Positions 7,254 to 15,619 are shown, counted from the first letter of the stretch. The stretch: DNA of 21,499 nt from Sphingobacterium sp. (GCA_030146225.1 JASLCA010000214.1:1-21499), one strand, 5' to 3'. Notes: generated from the letters alone by a model not told the origin. Translations and numbers: made by a program.

Positions 7254-9503
7254 ATGCGCTTTTTATTTATCTTATTTTCCTTTTTGAGCCTTCCATATTT
7301 TGGGTTTAGCCAATATGAAGAGCTTGCCCTAATCCCCAAGCCCAACAAGATTAACCTTGGAGAAGGAAAGTATAGCATACCTAGTAATAGTCCTTTTTAT
7401 GTAGCTGAGAATTTTGCGTCTATAGCTTCGCTTCTCTCAAGCTATCCTGGCCTTAAAACAATGCCGCTTGAGCTTGTTAAAAAAGTAAGTAAAAAGCACA
7501 ATCAAGGCATACGCTTCTTACAGGCGGAAGAAATCGATAAAATCGCCCCTAAAGCCTACAAGCTTATTATTGATCATAATGGAATATTACTTAAAGCACA
7601 TAGCAAAGAAGCGATGCTTTCAGGTCTGTATAGCCTTATCCAATTAGGGATGTTGCAGGAGAACCCGCTGATCTTGCCGGTTCTAACTATTGAGGATAGC
7701 CCAAGATTTGACTACAGAGGCTTACACTTGGATGTATCAAGACATTTTATGCCGCTAGCCTTTATAAAGAAGTATATCGATGTAATGGCCTTGTACAAGT
7801 TTAATTATTTTCATTGGCACCTGACCGATGGCGCGGGTTGGCGTTTAGAGATTAAGCAATATCCTGAATTAACCCAAAAGGCAGCCTGGCGCACACACAG
7901 CCTTTGGAAGGACTGGTGGAACAATGGCAGGCAATACCTTCAACAGGGGGATGCCAATGCGTATGGGGGCTTCTATACGCAACTAGAGGTTAAGGAGCTT
8001 GTTGCCTATGCCGCCAACAAGGGGATCACTATTATCCCAGAGATTGAGATGCCTGGACATTCCGAGGAAGTTCTTGCTGTTTACCCGCAGCTCTCCTGCA
8101 CAGGAAAGCCCCATACACAAGGGGAGTTTTGCATAGGCAATCCAGAGACATTTGTATTTCTCAAGAATGTTTTGGATGAGGTGATGGAATTATTCCCGTC
8201 TAATTATATCCATATTGGAGGCGATGAGGCCGATAAGAAACATTGGGAATCTTGTTCAAAATGTCAAGCACTCAAATCCAAAGCACAATTAAAGGATGCG
8301 CACGAATTGCAAAGCTACGCCATCAGACAAATCGATGAATACCTGCAATCAAAAGGCAGAAAACTTATAGGTTGGGATGAAATCCTAGAAGGTGGGCTTA
8401 CCAAGGGGGCCACTGTGATGAGCTGGCGAGGTGAAGAAGCAGGCATTAAGGCCGCCAATGCTGGTCATGATGTTATTATGACGCCAGGTGCCTACCTCTA
8501 TTTTGATGCCTATCAGTCTGATCCCCGCACACAACCCGAAACCATTGGTGGATATACCCCATTGGACAAAGTCTATGCCTACAATCCAATTCCAAATGGG
8601 ATAGAAAAGGGTAAAGAAAAACATATACTTGGGGCGCAGGCTAACCTATGGACTGAATATATGAATACCTATCAACAGGTTGAGTATATGGCTTTCCCCA
8701 GGGCTTTAGCTTTGGCGGAGGTAAATTGGACCAATCAATCCGAGCGTAGCTGGGAAGACTTTAAGGGACGCCTTCAAAAGCATTATAAGCTCTTACAACA
8801 GTTGGATATAAACTACTACAGACCATCCTATCAGGTAAAGTCTGAGGTAAACTTTCATCCCCACCGCATGAGTAATAGCATTACCTTGTCTAGCGAACAG
8901 TTAAAACCAGTTATCTATTACAGCATTGATGGAACGGTGCCTACGCACAAATCAACCTTGTATAGCAAGCCTATTGAGCTGACCGGCTCCAATACGGTAT
9001 ATGCTGCTGCCTTTATTGATTCCTTTCGTGTAAGTAGTATAGAAGAGATCAAGCTGGATATGCATGAGGCCATTGGCAAGAAGGTATTCTACAATAACCC
9101 TTGGGAAGTTTATGCTGCCCAAAAGGAATCCACCTTAACCAATGGGATTAAAGGAGGCTTGAGTTATCAAGATCAGCAGTGGCAGGGCTTTGTTAAGCCT
9201 ATAGATCTCTATGTGGACTTTGAGCGTAGAGAAGAGATTAAGTCGGTAGCGATGCGCTTTATGCAGCAGCCTGGCCCAGGGATTTTCTTTCCGGGATCCT
9301 TTAAGGTTTTGCTCTCTGACAATGGCAAAAATTATAGAGAGGTAGGTCATCTTATTAATTATGAAGATACGCAAGACCCTAAATTAAAGTTTAAGACATT
9401 TGAAATTAAACTTGACAAACCCATGATGGCACGGTATGTTAAAATCATAGCAAGCAATCCAATGCAGGGCTACTTATTCACGGATGAAATTATTATCTAT
9501 TAA
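7254..9503 (+). CDS. Secreted GH20 beta-N-acetylhexosaminidase with C-terminal accessory domains
   Basis: This exo-enzyme removes terminal beta-linked GlcNAc or GalNAc from glycans, chitin fragments or glycoconjugates by substrate-assisted catalysis. It has 749 residues. Residues 1-19 are a signal peptide (no lipobox cysteine) ending GFS. About 22-148 form the GH20b N-terminal domain. The catalytic barrel spans about 152-520 with RGLHLDVSRHF (155-165), FHWHLTDGAGWRLEI (186-200), EIEMPGHSEE, and the catalytic pair D324-E325 in HIGGDEADKKHW. MSWRGEEAG and LGAQANLWTEY complete the site. About 545-600 resembles the chitobiase/hexosaminidase C-terminal domain (YYSIDGTVPTHKSTLYSKPI). The last 140 residues look like an F5/8-type (discoidin) carbohydrate-binding module. 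No clear TAnnTTTG promoter was found; GATATTTG at 7223-7230 differs by one base. Catalytic assignment is very sure; the exact substrate is unknown. Confidence 0.96.
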   Translation: MRFLFILFSFLSLPYFGFSQYEELALIPKPNKINLGEGKYSIPSNSPFYVAENFASIASLLSSYPGLKTMPLELVKKVSKKHNQGIRFLQAEEIDKIAPKAYKLIIDHNGILLKAHSKEAMLSGLYSLIQLGMLQENPLILPVLTIEDSPRFDYRGLHLDVSRHFMPLAFIKKYIDVMALYKFNYFHWHLTDGAGWRLEIKQYPELTQKAAWRTHSLWKDWWNNGRQYLQQGDANAYGGFYTQLEVKELVAYAANKGITIIPEIEMPGHSEEVLAVYPQLSCTGKPHTQGEFCIGNPETFVFLKNVLDEVMELFPSNYIHIGGDEADKKHWESCSKCQALKSKAQLKDAHELQSYAIRQIDEYLQSKGRKLIGWDEILEGGLTKGATVMSWRGEEAGIKAANAGHDVIMTPGAYLYFDAYQSDPRTQPETIGGYTPLDKVYAYNPIPNGIEKGKEKHILGAQANLWTEYMNTYQQVEYMAFPRALALAEVNWTNQSERSWEDFKGRLQKHYKLLQQLDINYYRPSYQVKSEVNFHPHRMSNSITLSSEQLKPVIYYSIDGTVPTHKSTLYSKPIELTGSNTVYAAAFIDSFRVSSIEEIKLDMHEAIGKKVFYNNPWEVYAAQKESTLTNGIKGGLSYQDQQWQGFVKPIDLYVDFERREEIKSVAMRFMQQPGPGIFFPGSFKVLLSDNGKNYREVGHLINYEDTQDPKLKFKTFEIKLDKPMMARYVKIIASNPMQGYLFTDEIIIY

Positions 9504-9577
9504 GATATTTAGAAAGTAACGGGGCTTTAAGTCACAATATACAGGCTTACAGCAGGCATGCCTTTAAAAAAAATCAG

Positions 9578-9616
9578 AAACAGTCATTTCTCAGCTCCAG
9601 GGCAATGACTGTTTTT
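9578..9616 (+). terminator. Probable terminator of the GH20 gene
   Basis: An 11-bp perfect stem (9578-9588 with 9604-9614, AAACAGTCATT / AATGACTGTTT) with a 15-nt loop ends in TTTTT. It starts about 75 nt after the GH20 stop. The long loop makes it weaker than the other terminators here. Confidence 0.65.
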
Positions 9617-9781
9617 GTGAATAGCTCCTGCATCCTAATGCCAGCTATAGGCTATACGCAAGCAAGGATTCACAGCACCGCATGGATAAGCTATTTGTTA
9701 CCGCAAAATCAAAGCAAACTGCCTTTCAAATCGTTAGGCGAGTGATTGAAATTTATTTATAGTTTTTAAATAAAAAAAACG
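9617..9781. other. Intergenic DNA upstream of the carB promoter, nothing recognised
   Basis: Between the GH20 terminator and the carB promoter there is no open frame, RNA or repeat I can support. The last 40 bases are very A/T-rich, as is common just upstream of promoters in this group. Confidence 0.6.
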
Positions 9782-9789
9782 TAACTTTG
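9782..9789 (+). promoter_or_regulatory. Probable -7 element of carB
   Basis: TAACTTTG followed by CA matches TAnnTTTG. No TTG occurs 17-23 bp upstream, where only an A/T-rich tract is present. Transcription would start near 9795, leaving a leader of about 97 nt. A 6-bp hairpin (TCCGAC/GTCGGA, 9793-9810) would sit at the very 5' end of that leader. Confidence 0.5.
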
Positions 9790-9891
9790 CACTCCGACAA
9801 AGCAGTCGGAATTTCCCCTCTATAATAAAGGCACTTTCCTAGCTTTGGCGCATCAACATATTGATAGTTAATTTTTTGAAAAAGAAAAATA

Positions 9892-12714
9892 ATGCCTAGA
9901 AACACCTCCATTAATTCAGTTTTAATCATTGGTTCGGGACCTATTGTTATTGGTCAGGCCTGTGAATTCGATTACTCAGGATCTCAAGCTGCACTTTCTT
10001 TAAAAGAAGAAGGTATTCAAGTATCCATTATCAATTCGAATCCTGCAACGATTATGACCGATAAGGTTATTGCAGACCACATTTATTTGTTGCCGCTAAC
10101 ATGTGAAAGCATTGAGCAAATCTTAAAGGAACAACAAATTGATGCCGTTCTTCCAACAATGGGTGGACAGACCGCTTTAAACTTATGTATCGAAGCTTCT
10201 GAGCTTGGTCTTTGGGAAAAGTACAATGTGCAAGTTATTGGTGTTGATGTAGCGGCCATTGAGAAAACTGAAAACCGCGAAGAATTCCGTCAATTAATGA
10301 TTGACATCGGGATTGGAGTTGCCAACTCAAGAATCGCCAACTCCTTCTTAGAAGGTAAGGAAGCAGCTCAAGAAATCGGTTACCCACTAGTAATTCGTCC
10401 TTCCTATACCCTTGCTGGTACTGGGGGTGGCTTTGTTCACAAGAAGGAAGACTTTGATGCTGCCTTGAATAGAGGTTTACATGCATCGCCTACCCATGAG
10501 GTATTGGTTGAACAAGCGGTTTTGGGTTGGAAAGAATTCGAATTGGAGTTACTGCGTGACACCAATGATAATGTTATTATTATCTGTACGATTGAAAACT
10601 TTGATCCTATGGGTATTCATACTGGTGACTCCATCACAGTGGCTCCTGGTATGACCTTATCTGATAAATGCTACCAAGACATGCGTAATCAGGCTATCCT
10701 GATGATGCGTTCCATTGGTACTTTCGCAGGTGGCTGTAATGTACAGTTCTCGGTAAATCCTGAGAATGAAGAGATCATTGCGATTGAGATCAACCCACGT
10801 GTTTCTCGCTCTTCGGCTTTAGCCTCTAAAGCTACTGGCTATCCAATTGCTAAAATAGCTTCTAAATTAGCTATTGGTTATAACTTGGATGAGCTTCAAA
10901 ATCAAATTACACAGACTACTTCTGCTTACTTCGAACCTACCTTGGATTATGTGATCGTTAAGATCCCACGTTTCAACTTCGATAAGTTTAAAGGAGCAAA
11001 TAAAGAATTAGGCTTACAGATGAAGGCTGTAGGTGAAGTGATGGCCATTGGCCGTACCTTTATCGAGGCTTTGCAAAAGGCATGTCAATCCTTAGAAACC
11101 AACCGTTGGGGTCTAGGTGCTGATGGTCGTCAATTGCGTAACCTAGATGAAATTATGCACAGCTTGGAATTTCCAAGTGGAGATCGTCTATTCCATATTA
11201 AGGATGCCTTTGAACTGGGTGTTCCTTTGGAGTCCATCCGCAAGGTGACCCATATCGACAAATGGTTCTTGGTACAAATTCAAGAATTGGTACTTTTAGA
11301 AACTGAATTACGTAGATACCAGTTAAACAATATCCCACGTGATTTCTTTATGACTTTAAAGCAAAAAGGTTATTCAGATGCACAGATCTCTTGGTTATTG
11401 GGTGTAGGTGTTACTGAAGATGAGGTTTACAACCGTCGTAAAGAACTAGGTATTCACCGTGTTTACAAGATGGTAGATACCTGTGCTGCGGAATTCCCTG
11501 CACATACCCCTTACTACTACTCTACCTTTGAAGACGAGAATGAATCGGTAGCTTCGGACAAAAAGAAAATTGTTGTCTTAGGCTCAGGCCCTAACCGCAT
11601 TGGTCAAGGTATTGAGTTTGATTACTCTTGTGTACATGGCTTGCTTGCTGCTAAGGAATGTGGCTATGAAGCCATTATGATTAACTGTAATCCTGAGACT
11701 GTTTCTACGGATTTCAATATGGCGGACAAGCTGTACTTTGAACCAGTTTTCTGGGAGCATGTACGGGAAATTATTGAACTGGAAAAACCAGAAGGTGTTA
11801 TCGTACAGCTAGGAGGTCAGACGGCATTAAAGATGGCTGAGCAACTAGAATCCCTAGGTGTAAAAATCATTGGTACTTCTTTTGGAAATATGGACCTTGC
11901 AGAAGACCGCGGTCGTTTCTCAGACTTATTAAAAGAATTAGATATTCCATATCCTAAATATGGCGTTGCTACATCTGCTGAAGAAGCATTGAAGGTGGCT
12001 AAAGAAGTAGGATATCCGGTATTAGTACGCCCTTCTTATGTATTGGGTGGACAAGGCATGAGCATTGTGATCAACGATGAGGACTTGGAGAAAGCAGTAG
12101 TTAACTTGCTTAAAAATCTTCCAGGCAACCAAATCCTAATTGACCACTTCTTAGACCGTGCTGAAGAAGCAGAATCGGATTCTATATCAGATGGAGATGA
12201 TGTGCATATTATCGGTATGATGGAGCATATTGAACCCGCAGGTATTCACTCTGGAGACTCCTATGCAGTCCTTCCTCCTTTTAGCTTGTCGCAGACGGTA
12301 CAGCAAAAGATGGAAGAATATTCTATCAAATTAGCGAAGGCTTTGGATGTTATCGGCTTATTAAATATACAGTTTGCCATTAAAGGCGAAGATGTGTATG
12401 TGATTGAAGCCAATCCACGTGCTTCTCGTACAGTACCATTTATTGCTAAGGCATACGATGTTCCTTATATTAAGATCGCTACAAAAGTGATGTTAGGTGA
12501 GAACAAGTTGAAAGACTTTACCATCGAGCGTAAATTAACTGGCTGGGCAATTAAAGAGCCTGTTTTCTCTTTCTCTAAATTCCCAGAGGTAGACAAGCAG
12601 TTAGGCCCAGAGATGAAGTCTACAGGTGAATCTATCCGCTTTATCAAGGATCTACAAGATCCATACTTTAGAGATCTAGTGACTAAAAAATCAATGTTCT
12701 TAAACGCACAATAA
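9892..12714 (+). CDS. carB: Carbamoyl-phosphate synthase large subunit, short form without MGS domain
   Basis: CarB makes carbamoyl phosphate from bicarbonate, ammonia (delivered from glutamine by CarA) and two ATP, for pyrimidine and arginine synthesis. It has 940 residues, against about 1070 in Escherichia coli. The first ATP-grasp half runs from about 1 to 400 (GSGPIVIGQACEFDYSGSQA, PTMGGQTALN, IEINPRVSRSSALASKATG). A central oligomerisation region follows. The second half starts near 558 (VVLGSGPNRIGQGIEFDYSC) and contains IEANPRASRTVPFIAKAY. The chain stops where E. coli CarB enters its C-terminal allosteric MGS-like domain, the site of UMP and ornithine control. A perfect terminator follows the stop within 20 nt, so the end looks natural and not a frameshift. 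carA is not adjacent. I recall short CarB proteins in related Bacteroidota, but could not check this. Confidence 0.97.
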   Translation: MPRNTSINSVLIIGSGPIVIGQACEFDYSGSQAALSLKEEGIQVSIINSNPATIMTDKVIADHIYLLPLTCESIEQILKEQQIDAVLPTMGGQTALNLCIEASELGLWEKYNVQVIGVDVAAIEKTENREEFRQLMIDIGIGVANSRIANSFLEGKEAAQEIGYPLVIRPSYTLAGTGGGFVHKKEDFDAALNRGLHASPTHEVLVEQAVLGWKEFELELLRDTNDNVIIICTIENFDPMGIHTGDSITVAPGMTLSDKCYQDMRNQAILMMRSIGTFAGGCNVQFSVNPENEEIIAIEINPRVSRSSALASKATGYPIAKIASKLAIGYNLDELQNQITQTTSAYFEPTLDYVIVKIPRFNFDKFKGANKELGLQMKAVGEVMAIGRTFIEALQKACQSLETNRWGLGADGRQLRNLDEIMHSLEFPSGDRLFHIKDAFELGVPLESIRKVTHIDKWFLVQIQELVLLETELRRYQLNNIPRDFFMTLKQKGYSDAQISWLLGVGVTEDEVYNRRKELGIHRVYKMVDTCAAEFPAHTPYYYSTFEDENESVASDKKKIVVLGSGPNRIGQGIEFDYSCVHGLLAAKECGYEAIMINCNPETVSTDFNMADKLYFEPVFWEHVREIIELEKPEGVIVQLGGQTALKMAEQLESLGVKIIGTSFGNMDLAEDRGRFSDLLKELDIPYPKYGVATSAEEALKVAKEVGYPVLVRPSYVLGGQGMSIVINDEDLEKAVVNLLKNLPGNQILIDHFLDRAEEAESDSISDGDDVHIIGMMEHIEPAGIHSGDSYAVLPPFSLSQTVQQKMEEYSIKLAKALDVIGLLNIQFAIKGEDVYVIEANPRASRTVPFIAKAYDVPYIKIATKVMLGENKLKDFTIERKLTGWAIKEPVFSFSKFPEVDKQLGPEMKSTGESIRFIKDLQDPYFRDLVTKKSMFLNAQ

Positions 12715-12732
12715 GCATTTAAGCGATATAAT

Positions 12733-12768
12733 AAAGGCCTATCATACGTAATTATGATAGGCCTTTTT
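12733..12768 (+). terminator. Rho-independent terminator of carB
   Basis: A perfect 14-bp stem (12733-12746 with 12753-12766, AAAGGCCTATCATA / TATGATAGGCCTTT) closes a 6-nt loop and is followed by TT, giving five T in a row. On the opposite strand the stem runs into TTTATT, so it may also weakly stop transcription from the FGE-like gene. Confidence 0.92.
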
Positions 12769-12879
12769 ATGCTATAGCATTAGCTAAGTAGCTGCTGAGC
12801 TGCAGCATCCTTGTCAATACTTGCTAGCGTCTATTCACGCTCTGAGCTGTATCGGCCTTGGCTTCTGGCTGGCAAAGCT

Positions 12880-13959
12880 TTATTCCACATCCTGTACACA
12901 TCTAAAGCCTACATTGTTGGTAGGACTATTTTCCTCTCCTTTACCCCTGCTGCCCGCCTTATAGCGCTCACAATATTGATCATTGCAAAGGAATGAGCCT
13001 CCCCGCTGTACACGTTTGACAAGCTGTGGCTCTTGTGGATCATAGGAGTCCTGAGGGCCTTTAGGCGATTGCACAGGACTGTGACTGTAATAATCTGGGC
13101 GGTAATAATCGGCACACCATTCCCAAACATTCCCCTCCATATCATAGAGCCCCCAAGCATTGGCAGGATAAGATTTTACAGGAGCAGTGCCCGCAAAGCC
13201 ATCCTCCAGACTGTTATTTTTTGGAAATTCACCTTGAAATATATTAGCTAGCCATTTCCCATCCTGCTTTAATTCGTTTCCCCAATAGTAGGTTTCCTGC
13301 TGATGCTGACCGGCCTTAGCGGCGTACTCCCATTCAGCCTCGGTAGGCAGTCGCTTGCCTACCCATTCTGCATAAGCCTGAGCATCCTGATAGGCTACTT
13401 GAGTCACTGGATGCTTATCCTTATCCTTGCTTACGCCCTTAGGTCCCTCAGGATAACGCCAACTTGCACCTGGCACATAAGACCACCATTGCAGGTGATT
13501 GCTCAAGCCAGCGAGCTGTTGTGGCGCCTGAAAGACTGCTGAGCCCGGAACAAGCATGGCCGGATCTACCCCTGGGAAATCCGCAGGGTTCAAAGCCCGT
13601 TCGGCAACGGTAATATAGCCTGTAGCCTGAACAAATGCCGCATACTGCGCTTGGGTCACTTCATGCTCATCCATATAAAAGGCTTTTAGCTCAACTGTAT
13701 GAATAGGCTTGCTATCCTCAAAGTCATCCGAGCCCATTTCAAAACGTCCTGCGGGTATCAGTAGCATCTTCACCTTATCTTTACCTTTTTCAAAGAAAAG
13801 CGCAGCCGCTGGGGCAACAAAGCGTGAAGGGATGCTAGCAACAGCACAAGCTGCTACAGTATCGCTATTCAAAAGCTTAATCTGTTTATCCCCAGCAGAA
13901 GGGGATTGACAACTTATACACAACAGAAGTCCTAGAGAAAATGGGGGAATGGAATGCAT
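12880..13959 (-). CDS. Formylglycine-generating-enzyme-like SUMF1 lipoprotein with catalytic cysteines
   Basis: The protein has 359 residues with an FGE/SUMF1 domain from about 64 to 357 (MLLIPAGRFEMGSDDFEDSKP, DEHEVTQAQYAAFV, RLPTEAEWEYAAKAG, WGLYDMEGNVWEWCADYY, NNVGFRCVQD). FGE oxidises a cysteine in the CxPxR motif of sulfatases to formylglycine, using oxygen and copper. The two copper-binding cysteines of human FGE (Cys336, Cys341) are matched by C325 and C330 in GSFLCNDQYCERY with the same spacing. This argues for true FGE activity; many SUMF1 relatives lack the pair. The N-terminus looks like a lipoprotein signal ending at C17 (LLLCISC), though it lacks basic residues and has cysteine at the usual lipobox Leu position. 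No upstream in-frame ATG, GTG or TTG exists before a stop at 14002-14004. Residues 42-46 read SIPSR, resembling a serine-type sulfatase motif. No sulfatase gene lies nearby. Confidence 0.9.
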   Translation of the reverse strand: MHSIPPFSLGLLLCISCQSPSAGDKQIKLLNSDTVAACAVASIPSRFVAPAAALFFEKGKDKVKMLLIPAGRFEMGSDDFEDSKPIHTVELKAFYMDEHEVTQAQYAAFVQATGYITVAERALNPADFPGVDPAMLVPGSAVFQAPQQLAGLSNHLQWWSYVPGASWRYPEGPKGVSKDKDKHPVTQVAYQDAQAYAEWVGKRLPTEAEWEYAAKAGQHQQETYYWGNELKQDGKWLANIFQGEFPKNNSLEDGFAGTAPVKSYPANAWGLYDMEGNVWEWCADYYRPDYYSHSPVQSPKGPQDSYDPQEPQLVKRVQRGGSFLCNDQYCERYKAGSRGKGEENSPTNNVGFRCVQDVE

Positions 13960-14070
13960 AGCACTAAGATAATTTATATTTAGGAATAGCCATGCATAAA
14001 TTTAGGCTTTCCAGAAAGCTACATTAGCGCAAAGCTGAGGCTAGCCATTTGAACTGTTTCGCAGGACAAG

Positions 14071-14114
14071 CAGGCCGAAATCAGGCCGAAAGCGGGCCGA
14101 AATCAGGCCGAAGG
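14071..14114. repeat. 11-bp tandem repeat, four copies
   Basis: Four head-to-tail units of exactly 11 bp (14071-14081, 14082-14092, 14093-14103, 14104-14114) share the consensus CAGGCCGAAAT. Units differ only at base 2 (A or G) and at the last three bases. The array sits 112-155 bp upstream of the FGE-like gene's ATG and 28 bp beyond the terminator of the next gene, so it is in the probable promoter region of the FGE-like gene. It is more GC-rich than its surroundings. Confidence 0.9.
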
Positions 14115-14141
14115 AAGCTTCCTAATGCCCTGGCTTACATA

Positions 14142-14186
14142 AAAAAAAGCGGGAGAATCATATGCAATGACTTTCCCGCTTTTTTT
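14142..14186 (-). terminator. Terminator of the GH109 gene
   Basis: A 13-bp stem (14142-14154 with 14174-14186, AAAAAAAGCGGGA / TCCCGCTTTTTTT) with a 19-nt loop gives a U run on the minus strand, 15 bp after the stop of the GH109 gene. It is symmetric enough to work in both directions. Confidence 0.85.
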
Positions 14187-14200
14187 AAGAATCTAAGATA

Positions 14201-15619
14201 TTAATCTACTTTCAATTGATTCTTCTGATCCTTAGAAACCTTTGGACGAATTCCAGTATTACCGCCACCGTTTAACGTTAAATCATGTGGGGTATTTGTC
14301 TTCCAAGCACCTTTAGTAAAGTCAGGGATAGCAACTGTCTTACTATTTTTTGCAACTGACTCACAGCTCAAGGGTACAATTACACTCCAAGAAGCTCCAT
14401 CATACACATCTTGATCCAATGGCAAGCCATTACGTAGACAGTCGATCAATCTCCAGTCCATCATAAAGTCCATCCCGCCATGACCACCTACAGCCTTAGC
14501 CTGTTCGCCAATATATTTAATTAACTCAGGCGTGTATTTTTCGTAAAGGGCTTTCATCTCCTCTTCTTTTAAGAAAGAGTGTCCAAAAGCAATTCCTTCT
14601 TTAGGATATTTTTGTGCAAAGCCCTTCGTACCACTTAATACGTGTAAACGAGAATATGGACGTGGTGAAGTAACATCATGCTGAATCATCATGGTCTTAC
14701 CTTTTTCCGTTTTAATCAAAGTCGTATCCATGTTTCCACGGTAACGTTGTCCCACAAACTCCTCGTAGAAAGGATCCGTAGCCGCCAATTCGCGTGCTTT
14801 TGCCCCCATCTGGAAGTCAGCAGTCTGCATAGCCACAAGATGTGTCATCTTATCCCCTCTATTAATATTCAAACACTGCGCGATTGGTCCGATACCATGT
14901 GTAGGATACAGGTTACCATTCATCTTAATGTTCTCACGCAATCTCCACATATTGTCATAACCATTTTTCTTGTTAAAGTTTAAGTCTAACAAATCATGGA
15001 TATATGCACCTTCAGCATGAACTAACTCCCCAAACATTCCTTGACGCGCCATATTCAAGGTCAACATTTCAAAGAAGTCATAACAACAGTTCTCCAACAT
15101 CATACAATGTTTCTTTGTTTCTTCCGAAACACGAACTACTTCCCAACATTCCTTAACAGTAAGTCCAATTGGCACCTCGGTAGCCGCATGCGCACCAGCT
15201 CTCATCGCAGCAATACACATAGGAGCATGGAACTGCCAAGGTGTACAGATATACACTAAATCTACCTCAACTTCTTTCAATAATTGTTTCCAACCATCTT
15301 CCCCAGAATAAGATTTTGCAGCGCTTAAGCCCTTGCCTGACAATATACGTTGTGCCTTTTCTACTCTATCAGCATGTTTATCACAAAGTGCAACAATCTC
15401 TGCTCCCTCAATATAGGACAGACGATCTACTGCACCTGGACCGCGCATACCTAAACCAATAACTGCGATTCTAACTTTGTTGATCTTTGGAGCAGCAAAA
15501 CCACTCATGTTAAAACTTGGAGCAGCAGCCAATGCCGCATTGTTAATCGCTGGTAATGTGATTGCCACACTGGACAATAATGTCGCCTTCTTTAAAAAAT
15601 CTCTTCTATTAGAACTCAT
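14201..15619 (-). CDS. Tat-exported GH109-like protein (Gfo/Idh/MocA family; probable alpha-N-acetylgalactosaminidase)
   Basis: GH109 enzymes use a bound NAD+ in an oxidation-elimination mechanism to remove alpha-linked GalNAc, for example from mucin or blood-group glycans. The protein has 472 residues. The N-terminus SNRRDFLKKATLLSS is a twin-arginine signal, ending near ALAAAP (about 33), which fits export of a folded, cofactor-bound enzyme. The Rossmann loop is VIGLGMRG (53-60), followed by YIEGAEIVALCD. The central segment EVPIGLTVKECWEVV, MLENCCYDFFEMLTLNMARQG and HAEGAYIHDL is strongly GH109-like. LYPTHGIGP (237-245) contains the Tyr and His (Y238, H241) that correspond to catalytic residues of the characterised Elizabethkingia enzyme. 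It is followed by NINRGDKM and TSPRPYSRLH. An undefined Gfo/Idh/MocA sugar oxidoreductase is the alternative. The gene is monocistronic by its terminator. A LacI-type palindrome lies about 210 bp upstream. Confidence 0.88.
   Translation of the reverse strand: MSSNRRDFLKKATLLSSVAITLPAINNAALAAAPSFNMSGFAAPKINKVRIAVIGLGMRGPGAVDRLSYIEGAEIVALCDKHADRVEKAQRILSGKGLSAAKSYSGEDGWKQLLKEVEVDLVYICTPWQFHAPMCIAAMRAGAHAATEVPIGLTVKECWEVVRVSEETKKHCMMLENCCYDFFEMLTLNMARQGMFGELVHAEGAYIHDLLDLNFNKKNGYDNMWRLRENIKMNGNLYPTHGIGPIAQCLNINRGDKMTHLVAMQTADFQMGAKARELAATDPFYEEFVGQRYRGNMDTTLIKTEKGKTMMIQHDVTSPRPYSRLHVLSGTKGFAQKYPKEGIAFGHSFLKEEEMKALYEKYTPELIKYIGEQAKAVGGHGGMDFMMDWRLIDCLRNGLPLDQDVYDGASWSVIVPLSCESVAKNSKTVAIPDFTKGAWKTNTPHDLTLNGGGNTGIRPKVSKDQKNQLKVD

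Noticed and set aside
9550..9563. AGGCATGCCT palindrome after the GH20 gene as an operator
   Set aside because: It sits between a stop codon and a terminator where an operator would have nothing to control, and a 10-bp palindrome is expected by chance in a window of this size.
12700..12720. A frameshift or truncation at the end of carB
   Set aside because: The coding sequence is intact to the stop, a perfect terminator follows at once, and no remnant of the missing domain is seen in other frames.
12789..12809. Short GCTGC/GCAGC inverted repeat after the carB terminator as a terminator of the FGE-like gene
   Set aside because: The stem is only five pairs and no T run follows on the minus strand.
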